From Hormiphora californensis (taxonomy: Eukaryota > Ctenophora > Tentaculata > Cydippida > Pleurobrachiidae), in assembly GCA_020137815.1 (NCBI GenBank), contig CM035355.1, forward strand, positions 3,430,750 to 3,494,749: a stretch of DNA of 64,000 nucleotides, given 5' to 3'. The position numbers and the translations under genes were made by a program. The notes beneath the pieces were generated by a model, which saw nothing but the letters and a program-made list of their open reading frames with translations, was not told where the DNA came from and did no database searches. Below, piece by piece: positions 18,961 through 31,739 of the stretch; the stretch's first letter is position 1; every line of letters starts with the position of its first letter.

Positions 18961-21785
18961 TTAAGGCGGCTTCATTGTCCGAGCAGTCAGTTCGGTCCGC
19001 CACAGCACACGATCTTTCATTAGCCTCTTGATATCGCCATCATTAGATAGGCCAGTATCCTCCCTGAGCTGGTTAATATAGGTTTTCTTGGGTCTACCCG
19101 GCTTCTAGAGCCCCTATCAGGTTCCCAAAACAGCAGTTGGTGAGCTGTAGTTCCTCGTGTTGTGGACATGTCCAGCCAGCCTAAGTCTACGAGTCCTCAC
19201 AGTCTCAGAAACTCGGGGACATTCTGGAAGACTTCCTCATAGAGCCCTATCCCACCAGTTGATGCCAAGCGCCATTCGTAGCATCCTACTATAACACAAC
19301 ATCCAATGTGTTCTCCATAGTAGATGTAAGGGTCCACGTTTCAGCGCCGTTAATAGAATGGCCTCTACAGTAGTACGGAACAGGTTTACCTTAATGCTCC
19401 TTTTCAGGTCAGTTTTCCATATTCCTTTGAGTCTATGACAGGCTGCCCAGGCCTTAGCCTTCCTATGTTAAAATCCTTCTCCGTCGATTTAAGGTGGGCA
19501 CCAAGGTAACGAAATCGCCACTTGTTCTAGATAGTTTCCCGTGAGCTAACGAGGGAAGGTTCCTCTATACCAGTAGCCATAAACTTAGTCTTCCCTTCAT
19601 TCAGGTGAAGACCAACTGCAGCCGCTGCCGTTTCCAGACTTTCTAAGAATTCCTGTGTGTTCGATTGTGTCCGAAAGGAGTGACAGGTCATCCGCTAATC
19701 GGTGTCTGTGATCTTCACTTCAGGATAACGCCTACTCTTCCTCTTCCTGAGGGTAAATCCAACGTCCCTACCAGCCAGAGCTCTCTCATGACTATGTAAT
19801 AGCTATAAAAACAAATATGGAGCCAAGGTGTCCCCCTGTAAAACGCCAGCCAGAATTAATATAGCCTCCGTGAGTCCGTCCTCCGTTTAACCGGGCCATG
19901 GTGTCCTCATACGAACATTCTATAAGCCGAACTAATTTGAGGAATACCGTAAGCTCTCAGAATGCGCATAAAATACCCCTGTGCAAAGACAAAACGCACG
20001 CCGAAAGTCATAAATAGAGGAACAGAAGTTAATTTCCTTTCTGTTACCCCTTCCAACAACCGCCGGAGGGCCAGAATGTGACTGGTAGTTGACCTCCGGA
20101 CGGAATCCATTCTGGTTATCCCTCCAAATAGGCTCATATGGGTAGTAGGCGGTTGAGGATCATCTTATTAAGAGTTTTTAGAGAACGGAGGTCAGAGAGA
20201 TTCCCCTATAGTTACTAGTTTTAGTGAGGTCCCCCTTTTTAGGAACTGGAACTATAAAGAGGCTCTTCCTTGTTCAGGGAAACTACCATTTCCAGTGCAT
20301 CGTTGAAGAACTCTAATCAATGTCATCGACACCTCCCGTTTCAGGACCTCAGGTGCTAGACCATCATCTCCAGGCGCTTTCCCTCCTTAATGGACCTCTT
20401 CAGCTGCGGTATACTATCCTGACTGACGTATCTGTAGATATAGGGAGCTCCTCACACTGTATTAATGACAAGGTCCTCATCAGGAACACTAGGCGTTCAC
20501 CGAGTATCCCAGAAAAGTGTTTCTCCAAGACTCCAGCCTCCCCTCAGCACTCCCACCTTCAACAGGCCACCACCATTTCCTTTAGAGTCCCCAGTAACAT
20601 CTCTAATGAGGTCCCACGCCACCTTATTTTTCCTCTCATCATTAGCAGTTTCTACCACGAAATCTTCTGAGAAATAGTTCTTCAGTGACTGAGGCATGCG
20701 TTTCCTTTAAGAGTTCTCTCCTCTCGCTAAACCTCGACTCTATTATTCTCAGTGGGATGGAGAAACAAAGCTTTCTTAGCTTCGAACAACTCGTCTCTTA
20801 CACTACGAACTCTCAGGTATTCATAGCGCTATCGGTAGCACGTCTGCGCTTCCGTGGCAGTAGGTGCTTATTGGTTTCACCAACAGCCGACACAAATGCC
20901 CCATACCTTCCAGAGCATCCTCCACATCTGTTCTCAACACTCATAACCTATTCCTCACCTCCACATGTACCTCTCACACAGGTCAGGCTCCTCTCTGAGA
21001 CAAGTATAATCGACTTGATCTGTCCTTTGGCACGTTTAGTCTTCCGTAGACTGAGGCGAAGGAAACACGAACTGCTCATGATCGACCCTACACTACCAAA
21101 CGTGTCCACTACCTCTACGTTACGCAAAGAGTTCTTCCACTTCTCGTCGAACCAGAATATAATCAATTTGACTTTGGCAGAGTGTGCCCTCACTGTGGAA
21201 AGTATGAAGCTTGCCAGCTTTTTCTGGAAACGATGATTACCTGCCCCACCAGATTACTTCTAACATATATCACGGAGCAGCGCCCCGTTCCTATTCGACG
21301 TTGAATGAAAATACCAACCCCCATCGTCCGGCGATTCCCTAGACAGATGGGCGTTTAGGTCCTAACACACCAGAAACTCCTGTGCTGGAACCTCATGGAT
21401 AGCTCCCCTCAGGGCCTCATGGAAACTCTCTGCCTCAGCTGGATCATCCCTCAGTAGGGGCGTACACACAAATGACAGTGGAGCAGGGTTGCCCGTGAAG
21501 TCACAAGTAGTATTCGGTAGTGTATGACTTCCACCATTTTCACTGCCGAGTACGCATCTTGATTTACATACACTCCTACACCCCGCAAGATGCCCCTGAT
21601 CCAGACCTCCAGGCTGATGTAGAAATAAACGAGAAACCTCTCCCTCTCTGCACACAGACCCTCTCAGAGTGCAAATCCGGTGCTCCTGCACCCCCAGGTA
21701 CACAGGCCGTCCTCTCAAAACTCGCTCTCCATGACATCTCTACGATAAGCCTCGCGTATGGTCCTCACATTTAGGGGGCCAAAAA
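18961..21785 (-). pseudogene. decayed non-LTR retrotransposon (endonuclease-reverse transcriptase)
   Basis: A dead LINE on the minus strand, read through several frames. The 5' end resembles an apurinic-type endonuclease start (LNVRTIREAYRRDVMESEF, about 21775-21718) followed by GVQEHRI. Near 19840-19740 the reverse-transcriptase palm is visible as GDTLAPYLF and GFTLRKRKSRRYPEV, then a damaged motif where a YADD-type active site is expected (DTD followed by a stop). After it come ETAAAAVGLHLNEGKTKFMA, KAKAWAACHRLKGIWKTDLK, YSRMLRMALGINWWD, RRLRLAGHV and a final stop at 18961. Frameshifts and stops are frequent, so it is inactive. The 3' end is followed by two copies of TAAGTCAAG, like the short tail repeats of some LINE clades. 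Clade assignment needs a tree. Confidence 0.82.
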
Positions 21786-22878
21786 CCGTCTCACTATTAA
21801 ACCCTAAAATCCTAGATTTTTTTGTAGCTTTTAAGGGGTTTTCTGGTTCCGGCTCGGGCCTCCAGCCATCTGTAGCAGGCCCTCCCGAAGGCTTTAAGCC
21901 TACCACTTCAAGGTCGCCTCTGAAGGAAGAACTAAAGCGATAAGATACAATTTATGCGGGTATTGGAGCCTAATCGGCTATACTAGATTTATAAACAGCC
22001 AATTCAAAACCAATACATAAGTAATAAATATTAAATGTATATTGCCAACACCGGTCTGCACTAGTTATCAATGCAATATTATTACACGTGTAGTTTGAAC
22101 TGTAACAACTGTCAATAACTCACATGGGGAGATAATAGGCCGGAAATAGTGGAAGCTTAATCTTTTCTACCGAGAGAATTTTCTATCTCTTTCTATCTCT
22201 ATCTCCCTCCCTCTCTCTATGTCTTTCTCTATATCTATCTCCATCTCTCCCTCCTTCTCTCTCCCCTCTCTATTATGATACACTGGATCAAAGGTGCATA
22301 TAATACCTTTAGAAACGTACAAGCTTAGAGGAAACAAGCCACACGTACATATTGTAGTCTGTTTCTATTGTCTTTCTCAGGACAGGCGGGGCTACCATAA
22401 TATATTATCTAGGAGAGATAATATCTAGAGGCTAGTCAGACCAGAGAGGGAGAGAGCAATCTTTGCTGTGCTGTTATCGTGCTGTAATGGCATAGAAGGA
22501 AATTTGGCTCCATATGACATATATAGGGTACATCAGAATAATATGTTGTATAATGTGTAATGAAGACTCAAGAGTTTCCAAAAATCAAATAGATCAATGC
22601 CAGGAGGCCAGGTAGGCTTATACAGATGCCAAAAATAGCTTTTTTGGAACGCAAAAAGATATGACTTTGCAAAAAAATGAAACGATTGGTCGCCCAACTA
22701 ATTGTCACCTTCATGGACTCAATCCAGAGAAAATATACAACTTCAGACACCGCTAATAAGAGTTTGAAGGAGCGTTGATTTCTGCATGACAAGAACTGTA
22801 TCATCTGCAGTACTAGACTTGCAGAGATATCGAGATCTGCTGCACACGAACACTACTACCATTGACTTTCTACAATAT

Positions 22879-22924
22879 GTAGATCTGAGAAAATGTAGCT
22901 ACATTACTGTTTTCTCAGATCTAC
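22879..22924. repeat. perfect 15-bp inverted repeat
   Basis: The arms GTAGATCTGAGAAAA and TTTTCTCAGATCTAC enclose a 16-nt loop that itself contains the palindrome TGTAGCTACA. It may be the centre of a small foldback element; no longer arms were found. Confidence 0.7.
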
Positions 22925-23737
22925 CGTATACAGCTCTTCAAAGGCTACAAGAACGATTCAACCATGTTGTAATACACCTTATGTAGAGAGGACATGTGCA
23001 TACTAATACTATCGTGTGATGAAAGTAACACCCGGCTAAGACATTGTTGAGTAACAACATAGAGCTGGATGAACAAAGGGTACAATGTTCATCATGAATT
23101 GCCCATGGTGTTTGTACAATGTACACCCCAATATATTGGTCATGAGTAACCCATGAATCCATGATGGTGATGTACAATATGAAGCAATGAACTGGCTCGT
23201 ATTACAATATATGGCAATTTAGTACATAGTGTTAGAATACAAATTTGCTTCCAGTGTCCCCTAAAAATATGAAAGGCTTAGAGCTCGAAGTCGATTTTTG
23301 ATTTTTTTAAATGAGCCATAAAGGTTGGTAACAAGCGTACGGTTATAAAACTCAAAAACCATCAAATCATATGAGGAAAGCGTCCTTTAGCGACTTAATC
23401 TCAAATACTTAATCATTTTCTTTTAAGATTCACAAGCGTCTCTCCGACCACCAGCAGCTAGAGCTTAAAGTGGTGTAGTAAAGTGGTTTGTGAAATAGTC
23501 ATTTAGAATTAAGGTGCTAAGTGATTCAAGCAGCGTTACTGAGAAATTCAACTCAATTATATTTTAATCATCAAGAAAGTTCTTCAGAACAAATAATTTA
23601 TGCAATATTGTATGGTATTCATGCTCCCGGCCAATCATAATATTTAATAGAGAGAGAAATTAGAAAGGGGGATGGGATTGATCAACGATTTGAATTTAAA
23701 AATCGTAATAGATATTAAGCTTAAATGCATTCCTTAC

Positions 23738-23802
23738 CGTTTAGCCTCAATTAGCTGTTTGACAGTGTCGGCCCAGCTAGAGCTCCCCAAGCCCCGTGAC
23801 AT
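23738..23802 (-). CDS. possible first coding exon of an unidentified gene
   Basis: A minus-strand ATG opens a frame reading MSRGLGSSSWADTVKQLIEA and ending in AAACG before a strong GTAAGG donor. The residues look protein-like, but I could not find the following exon at lower coordinates and I recognise no family. It may be chance. Confidence 0.25.
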
Positions 23803-24112
23803 GGTAATCCCTGCTTCACTCCTACTTCAAGCTCCGCCAAAGTTTCCTACACAGCTTCAAATGCGAGAATGAAACAACTAAGACGTGTCACGGTTACACA
23901 AACAAGCTCATTCGTCCTCTGCAAATGATAGTTGAATGATCTATGATAATTATGTGTGCCTAAGAAGGGCAATGTGGGACAGAATATATAGATAATGTGA
24001 CACGTGCAGCCGGGTAATTTGTAGCATAGTTTGAGACTATGTCTATATGGAAATATGAAATTGAGGAGAGTGAGTGAGAAAAAAGGAAGATATGGAAATA
24101 AGAAAGGAATAA

Positions 24113-24116
24113 GAGA

Positions 24117-24196
<80 letters not shown>

Positions 24197-24208
24197 GAGA
24201 TAGAGAGG
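24113..24208. repeat. (GA)n microsatellite
   Basis: A GA tract with GATA interruptions at its ends. Confidence 0.95.
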
Positions 24209-26862
24209 GCCAGGGGAGGAAAGGAAAGAAAGGGATTCAACCTCACTTCATAGCTCTTCTTGCGTGTCCAAGGTCAAGGTAGACAAATCAAACTAGGGCC
24301 AAGGTAGACAAATCAAACTAGGGCCAAGATATAAAATATACAGTGCTGTGTGGTGTATGCCATGATTCATGAAGCAAACCGAGTCTCGCAAGGCCACCCG
24401 TGTTTCTAGAATGTGCCCCTTAGATGTGTGTATGTTCACAGAGTATATAGTATACACTGTGTATAATAAGGAGGATCGAATCTTGTGTCGAGCTATGTGA
24501 TGGAGCACTACTGTTACAGTAGATATATATCGGCAGCTCCCTAACACGCAGACTGCTATTATACAGTCCTCTATACTATATTTGTGATGGAGCACTATAT
24601 ACAATGTGATATAAAAGTGGAGCTGATCAACTAACGACATACTAACAAACGACGAAGGGCTTTCTTTCTTTTGTGGTGGAAGCTCCGTGCTGTAATACTC
24701 TATTCTTCGACCTCTCTCCAGCTTTCTCGCTTCTCTCTAAATTTTATATATTCGAAATTCAATCCCCCTTTTCTCTAAGACAGGATGCACCTGGTGTTTT
24801 AGTAGTTAAGCGTCATCCCATACGTTTCAGATGAGCAATCTGAAAATGAACATTTTTGCAAAATTGTTATGCAATATGTCAGCTTCACTTGAAAACCAGA
24901 TAAAATCATATGGATATTTAGAAGATTGACTATTACATTGACAACAACCTCCCACAAACATAATATCCGCAATCAACACCAATTAACAAATAGCATAATT
25001 AGATCTATGCAGATATTCACAAAGGAAATGATAATTGGTTGTCTGGTGTGCCGGATCCAAAAGATGCACAAATTATGGAAAATAATCAGTCAATAACCCA
25101 AACAGAAATGTAAATAATTTTCCGATTCGAGTTCACATTTAGTTCCCTTACTATCGAATGAAATCCCGTATTATCTATTTGTGACCAATAAACTAGTCGT
25201 GGCAAATCAAGGCACTGGCAATGAAAACTTCTTAGATTTAATACATACACTTTCACGAACAGAATCGCATTGTATAATATCTTGGCATCATGCTCATTTA
25301 GGATCCTTAGGATCCTAATTACGCAACAGAGTACATTTCTCTCCTGTCAGGGAGCTATCTCACACATGTTTCCCATTGTTAGAAAAGATTCAAAGACGAA
25401 AACAGATCCTTTTCCATGAGTTTCCACTCGATGGTAGCTTTACTAGGTGATTTTATTTTAAGGATAACGATGTTAGGATTGTAACAGAATTAAAGCTGAT
25501 GATCTGATCAACGATGCCCAGAAGGTTACAATTACAATTATAACATGTAGAGGCTACCCAAGGGCTGAATTCTTAATAAAGTAAGAACGATTTATTGAAC
25601 CTAACTTATCATGTCAATCATGTCCTCATACACAAATTCATAGCTGGCCTGTTACCCCCTCGAAGAGCTAGACGACTCACTGCACTGTGCAGCAGCTGAT
25701 CGATCACCTCTCAGATGAATAAAATTCCGTGCGGTGTATATAATAATAAATTATGATCAGCAAATGAGAATAATAAATAATAATATAACATTACATGAGC
25801 ATAATAGAAAGTGAGATAAATCTTCCTGCTCCGATGTGTCACCATTCGATAACTCAAACTCTCATGATGATATAATATGCCTCGATTTTTTAATGTAGTA
25901 ACAAACTCTCAAACATTTACTGAACGAAACCTCAACTATATAATATCACACTACAGACTAATACCAACCCCTAGTCTACACTAAATTCCGTGATACCAGT
26001 TTATCTTGGTGGGAGCACCAGGTGTCTTGTCTAGTCATTTAATCGGCGTCCATCATTATCTTCTCATTATATCGGTCTACACGATCTAACACTCGTATTC
26101 TTTGTCATATCAAACTTTGACAGACAAATTACCAACAGTATATTGTCAAACACAATTAGGCTACAATGTGGAGGTTTCTACTTCATAGAGAGGCTGAGAG
26201 GAGGAGCAAAACTAACAAAAGCTCAAATGATACGACGAGACAAGATGTATTGTGGCATCTCTCACTGACACTGTACTAGAACTATAGATTAACAATTATT
26301 AATCAAACGATAAAGCAATCCAACAATCAAACTTATCAATGAAATACAATTTCAGTCTTCAATAATCAATTGAATAAATTGGTAACCATGTTTTTCAATC
26401 TGGCATCATACGCCCATACGGCAAGAAAATAATTGCTCTGTTTCTTAGTTTCTGTGTTCACACATTAAATTACATCCAATCATAGATAGCTAGCCATCAC
26501 ATCAATAATCTTTTTCAGCTTCAGTTTGTTTGAATTACAAAACCAATGAAAGGATAATGAAAAAAAAAGTTTGCATCAATATTAGTTTCTAACTTGACCA
26601 TAAACCTCAATTTTCTTAGGTTTTAAGACTTGTTGAGTAAAGAACAACTTGAAGACACAGGTCACATGGTCATCAGAACAGCTTGTCTGGATTAGGCCAC
26701 GGATTCCGCGGAGCACAAACCTCGCACGTTGTTTCTTCTTGATTAGAAAATATATGGCTGGTACACACATATTTCAAGGTTTGTTTGTAATCTGTACATA
26801 GGATGAATTGCATGCAGAATGGTGTTCCCATGGCAACAGAAAAAAGAGAGAGAAGCGAGAGG

Positions 26863-26912
<50 letters not shown>

Positions 26913-26918
26913 GAGAGC
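26863..26918. repeat. (GA)n microsatellite
   Basis: A short GA tract of about 55 bp. Confidence 0.9.
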
Positions 26919-28928
26919 AGGTTCTTGCCGAGGATACATAACAATCAATATCGAAAACATGTTGACGAGAAAAACTTCTCTAGAAACAAGATGTGAGGAC
27001 AATACAGACCTAACAAGAACGAATCAAGAATTCTCATGTTCCAACAAAACATGGACCATGGAAGATATATTTGAAGTGGAGAATATGAAATTCAGCATGA
27101 CAAAATAAACCGACCAAGACCATGTCTGTGTTTTATATAAATAACGAGTATATGGGAAGATTAGTTTGCGGGCTGACACATCACGTTGTTGTCTTGCGAA
27201 GCGGGATTCTTGGCAAGCAAGCTACACCCAAAACGCTTCACAAAAATGACACCAATTAAGAACTAAGAAGGGAGGAGGGAACATTTTACCCATCTTTCTT
27301 ACTCAACAAATCATCCATGGGAATGAACATTTATAAAATCATAAAAAGTTATTGGCCTTGCAAAACTCCAGAGAATCGGGCAATGGTCTGGCCGTGAAAA
27401 ACAAACAAAGTCTCGTGGCTACGAAGAGGGTATGAAATATAGAAATAGAGAAACAACTTGGAAGATGGAGGACGATCCTAATTAGATTTCCACTGCAGGA
27501 TATATTTTATAACTATGAACAGAAAATATGAACAGAAAATATGAAACTAGCTAGTCCATGTTTATATATCTGATATATATTTGGAGCAACAAATCGTACG
27601 ATTTTCTACCATCTAATTACTTCCTGACCTATCTAATATACTGCTAGAACTGATTTGATCTGAATCATGAAATAATTTGTCACGTGTACGCGAATTGCAA
27701 TCATAATTTGACAACTTCAAGAACTAGTGCGAGACGTGTTTAACCTGTTATAAGAGCATTGGCATGACCCTATTCCCATTTCTTTTGCGTGAGAACTGTG
27801 GTTAGGGCATTCATGGCCTGACAGTTTTTTTACTGCTTGGGCTATCACTATCAGAGTCGCAGCAGTACGATACCAACTTTAGCCCACAATAGAATTATTG
27901 AGGTCGACATGTGTGCCAACTTGTTTCCTAATTACCACAACCTTGCTCGACCCTCCCTTACCCACTGTGAAAAGGGTTAGAGCATAACAACCACAACCCA
28001 CACCTTGAGTTACTCAACCGTTAGGAAAAGCAACGAAGCTATCAAGCTATCTGACCGCGGCTCTATGTGAAAGAAATGAGAATAGGGTAAAGAATAGGCC
28101 AATGCAAATGCTAATCTGACACTGAAAGCAGAGGGACAAAGCAGAAGTTCAGTGAATTGAGCCAAGAGAACATCTATAATAGATGTCATCTAGATGCTTG
28201 CCAAACCAATCCCCTTCAATCCTGACTCTCTCTCTCTATCTCTCTCTCTCTCTCTCTGGATTTCATCTACTCAGACTCTTGACTAACAAAGCTTGATAGA
28301 CCTTATAGATCTTTTAGATCTGTCCAGACAGAATGAATGACATTGTCAGAAATACGAAACTGTCAGTCGTCACAATGATAGTACTCTCATCTGTACACAT
28401 GAATCATGTACGGATTCATTGACATTATCTCTGTTTAGTAGTAGTAGTTTACTTGGGAATGGTCAATACAGTCGGGCGCCGATTTAAAGTGGCATCCTCG
28501 GGGTCTAACTAGCAAGTTATTTAACGACATGATCATCGATCAATCATCAAGTCACCGAGATATGAGCATTACCTAGCGAGTAAAAGATTTAATTTAGACA
28601 AATATGGTGTGTGTATAACTGGATAAGCACGTATCAAATTGAAATACAATTGAAATCTGAAAGCGCGACGTCGAAACTCGCCGCATAGTTTTTGCGCGAC
28701 GCTTCGGGTCACGCTTAACATAATTACATCCTTTTCTACCCCCTCCCCCCATGTAACTTTGTGCCCAAATTTAAATGGACATATCATCAACTTCATAAAT
28801 AATTAAATGTGTTGCAAAATGAGTTTTTGGGCCCGGTCAATAGATAAGTTCAAAACCCTGGTTCCAAATTTGGCTAGAATTAAAACCACCATAAACTTGC
28901 ATGTTATAGATCTAGCAACATCACCAAC

Positions 28929-29706
28929 CTGATGGCTGATTTATCTTGAAGCTGCCCTGAAGTTTATCCAACTGTCCGGCATGGCAAGTCCCTGTCCAAT
29001 CCAAGTCTTTACACAAATCAAATCCCCTGCCTGAAAGTAAGTTTTCGGATGATGATGAGTTGTGGAAAATGGAAATGATATGGGTGTCATTATCACTGAT
29101 ATGATGATGATTATGTGCTAGTTGCAACGGATGTATTTGGAGTCTGGGCAAAAGTTTCCTCTCAGTCTCACCTCTGGCCCTGTGATCCCGTTCCGAACAC
29201 CGTATGTGACCCTTAGTGACGTTGACACCTGTGCGTGCAAGATCGAAGTGATTAGGTGGCAATTATGGTTCCAAATGTGATCTCCTTGCCCATAATACCC
29301 AAACTATATTTTAGGCGCAGTTATGCCCTAGTTTGGCCGTGTTCAATTGTTGAGAAAATCAAAACAGAAATATAACCAGCGGGAAAGTTAAAAAGGAACG
29401 GAACACATGCGATCAATAAGCAGCGAACAATTTAGCAGCGATTTGGACTCAACAAGATCTTGCCTTTGGCCTATGGTTTTAGTAAACAAAGGCAAGATCT
29501 TGCCCTTAGGCTGTCTGGCGGCTCCAGATGGGGTCGCGGCGCCAGACAGCCCTTGAGTCAGTTGGCTTCATAATCGAGACACGTCATTATATGGTTTGAT
29601 ACCAGAGCTTTACTTTAGATCATGTGGATATAACTCTGGGTTACAAACCTGTGACCTCAAATATCTTCTTCTTCTTTGACCACACAGCTCTGATCATCCG
29701 CTTCAT
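28929..29706 (-). CDS. three linked exons of an unidentified gene (3' end not found)
   Basis: Three minus-strand segments join in one frame through phase-1 introns with good borders: 29706-29649 (starts ATG, reads MKRMIRAVWSKKKKIFEVT), 29228-29172 (VNVTKGHIRCSERDHRAR) and 29030-28929 (GFDLCKDLDWTGTCHAGQ...). The last ends in CATCAG before GTTGGT, so at least one further exon is expected at lower coordinates, but none stands out. There are few cysteines. The start is basic and not a signal peptide. The gene lies just 3' of the ATPAF1 exons and on the same strand. I recognise no family. The consistent phase is the main support; chance remains possible. Confidence 0.4.
29455..29560. repeat. short inverted repeats in an intron
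   Basis: The arms GGCTGTCTGGCG and CGCCAGACAGCC form a 12-bp perfect inverted repeat around a GC-rich loop. Just left of it the palindrome GGCAAGATCTTGCC and a shorter CAAGATCTTGCC occur within 45 bp of each other. Probably a small transposable-element remnant. Confidence 0.55.
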
Positions 29707-29869
29707 ATCAACCCGATATTATTAATTAAACTGTCCTGGATTCATTTCTCATTGGAAATTGTCTTGAGTTCATTGATCCTCTTTTCCGAGTAAAAAAGTA
29801 ATAAATTATCACATATCAGCTCCTGATATGCCCAATGAACAATTCAAAGCACCTCCTGAATCTGATCAA

Positions 29870-31162
29870 TTATTCCGATGATGTCGATGTCGATTGTTTG
29901 TGAGCGGGAATCTTAACATCAGGGGAGTCCAGGTTTTTTAGTAGCTCGTTGAAGTCAAAGAACATGGGGTTGTGGTTGAAGGTCCGGACTAGTTTATACC
30001 GCTCCTGGTCGATCCTGTAGTACATCTGCAACTGGTTCGCTAGGAACACTGCCTCCTGAAAGGGGGAGGGAGTTGAATTAGGAAATGTATGTTTTGTACT
30101 TGCGTGGGGGTTGCGTCCAAGACGATAACCCATGCCTGAAATTGGGGTAAAGCCCAATTTACCAGATCTAGTCCTAAAACGTACCGCACTGGTAAGTGGT
30201 GCCTTGTAGACCCCTCTCATCAACACGATCTCTTTTGTTTGCTGGTAGTCAACATAGTGGAACAGCTCCAATAAAGGCGGGGCTGATCCTTGCAGTGCCT
30301 GGACAAAATAACGGTATTAGTGGGATGCAAAACAACACATGGGGTACAAAAACAGGGCAGGGAATTAAAGGAACGAGAGGATGGAGGGGTGGGGTTTTAA
30401 ATATAGTTGGCGACAGAGGGTTCACTGTCAACAGTGAATTTGAAGAATGTGAAAGTAAGCCAATGAGATGAATATATACCTTGAACGCCTCGAGAGTAGT
30501 GAAGGACACCCTGTGCTGGTGAAATTCAGAGTACATCATCTCAAATCCACCGGAATCCTTCGGGATCGCATACACAAACTGCAGGGGAAGAAAGGAAATG
30601 TGTTGTCTGGTGTTGTCTGTTAGTACACACATCAAAACGCTGTTCAGTTGTCTAATATTCACATCACAGTCTCTGATCTAAAGTTATTCAGTTAATTGGC
30701 ATTTTAATTAGTCGTTATAATTACCCGGGGACATGTCTTAGATTTGGCCTCTATCTCAGCGTAGTGCATGGAGGGTATGACACCACATACAAACCCCTCC
30801 TTCTGCTGGTGATACTCGTTCCATACCTTACTGACCTGTACGTGAAACACGTGTAATTGTAGTTCAACAATAAATTACAAGCTGCTCGTAGCATTTGTCC
30901 GAGTCTAAGTCTAACAAAGACTTGGAGTACGTCTATAGACGTTGGTGAGAGTGGCATCTTGAAAGGGTCGAATCGCGGACAAATAAATTCTGAAATCTCC
31001 AATATACAGGCGTACTATTACTATAAAAGGACTGCTGGGAATGAGCTGGTGATGAACTATACCTCTTCAGCAGATGCGTCCTTGAGAAGTTCTGTCTTCA
31101 CAATACTGTCCAGGGTATGTCCAGGAATGTCACTTCCAATACCTAGCGTTCCACCCAACTTC
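29870..31162 (-). CDS. ATPAF1: ATP synthase F1 complex assembly factor 1, 3' five exons
   Basis: Mitochondrial matrix chaperone that binds the F1 beta subunit during ATP synthase assembly (Atp11/ATPAF1 family). Exons with intact borders and phase are 31162-31063, 30835-30725, 30578-30480, 30298-30185 and 30055-29870, giving about 203 residues to the stop. Recognisable segments in order are LKDASAEEVSKVWNEYHQQ, GVIPSMHYAEIEAKSKTCPR, FVYAIPKDSGGFEMMYSEF, ELFHYVDYQQTKEIVLMRG, EAVFLANQLQMYYRID and KLVRTFNHNPMFFDF, all placed as in the animal protein. The first visible exon begins mid-codon, so the N-terminal third, including the mitochondrial presequence, is upstream. The 5.6-kb inverted-repeat element starts only 95 bp beyond this exon, so the missing exons lie beyond it or are lost. 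I could not identify them in 36.9-38.7 kb. Confidence 0.9.
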
Positions 31163-31739
31163 CTGGGAAGAATTGAAACATTTTAATTAGAGATAAATCT
31201 CAAATACAGCTGTAATATTTCGTTATAGTTAGAGATATATGAACATTAGACATGTTGGTAATATACCAATTCTTGGTGTTCGAAGGAAATAGCGCTAATT
31301 AGCGGTTTTAATAGCGCTAATTAGCGCTAATTAGCGATAGCGCTATTTATCGATAGCGCTAATAGCGCTAATAATAGCGCTATTTCACAAAATAGCGCTA
31401 TTTTTGACCGCTAATTAGCGCTAATTAGCGATCAAAAATAGCGGCAATTAGCGGTAGCGCTATTTTAGCGCTTTTTGTAACCGCTAATCGGGCAATTTTA
31501 GTAAAAAAATAGCGCTATTAACACTTACAAAAATAGCGCTAATCAGCGCTAATTAGCGCTAATTAGCGCTATTAACATTCTCAATTCATTTTGTTCGAAC
31601 CGCTAATTAGCGCTATTTCCAATTTCATCAAAATATAGAAAACACTATGATTGGATAATGTATGTCACGTGACAGAAATCCTGTCATGTGACGAAAAATA
31701 GCGCTAATTAGCGCTATTTTTGTAATCGCTAATTAGCGC

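Larger units (their letters stand above)
21960..28920. other. 7-kb gene-poor region
   Basis: Apart from the possible exon at 23738-23802, a perfect hairpin at 22879-22924 and GA/CT tracts, I see nothing I can assign. Open frames here lack splice context and family resemblance. Confidence 0.5.

Noticed and set aside
20685-21236. 183-aa plus-strand protein
   Set aside because: It is antisense to the decayed LINE, whose minus-strand frames show the recognisable retrotransposon motifs.
28569-28796. 75-aa minus-strand frame as the 3' exon of the three-exon gene
   Set aside because: No acceptor in the required phase was found in front of it, and the residues do not look like a continuation.
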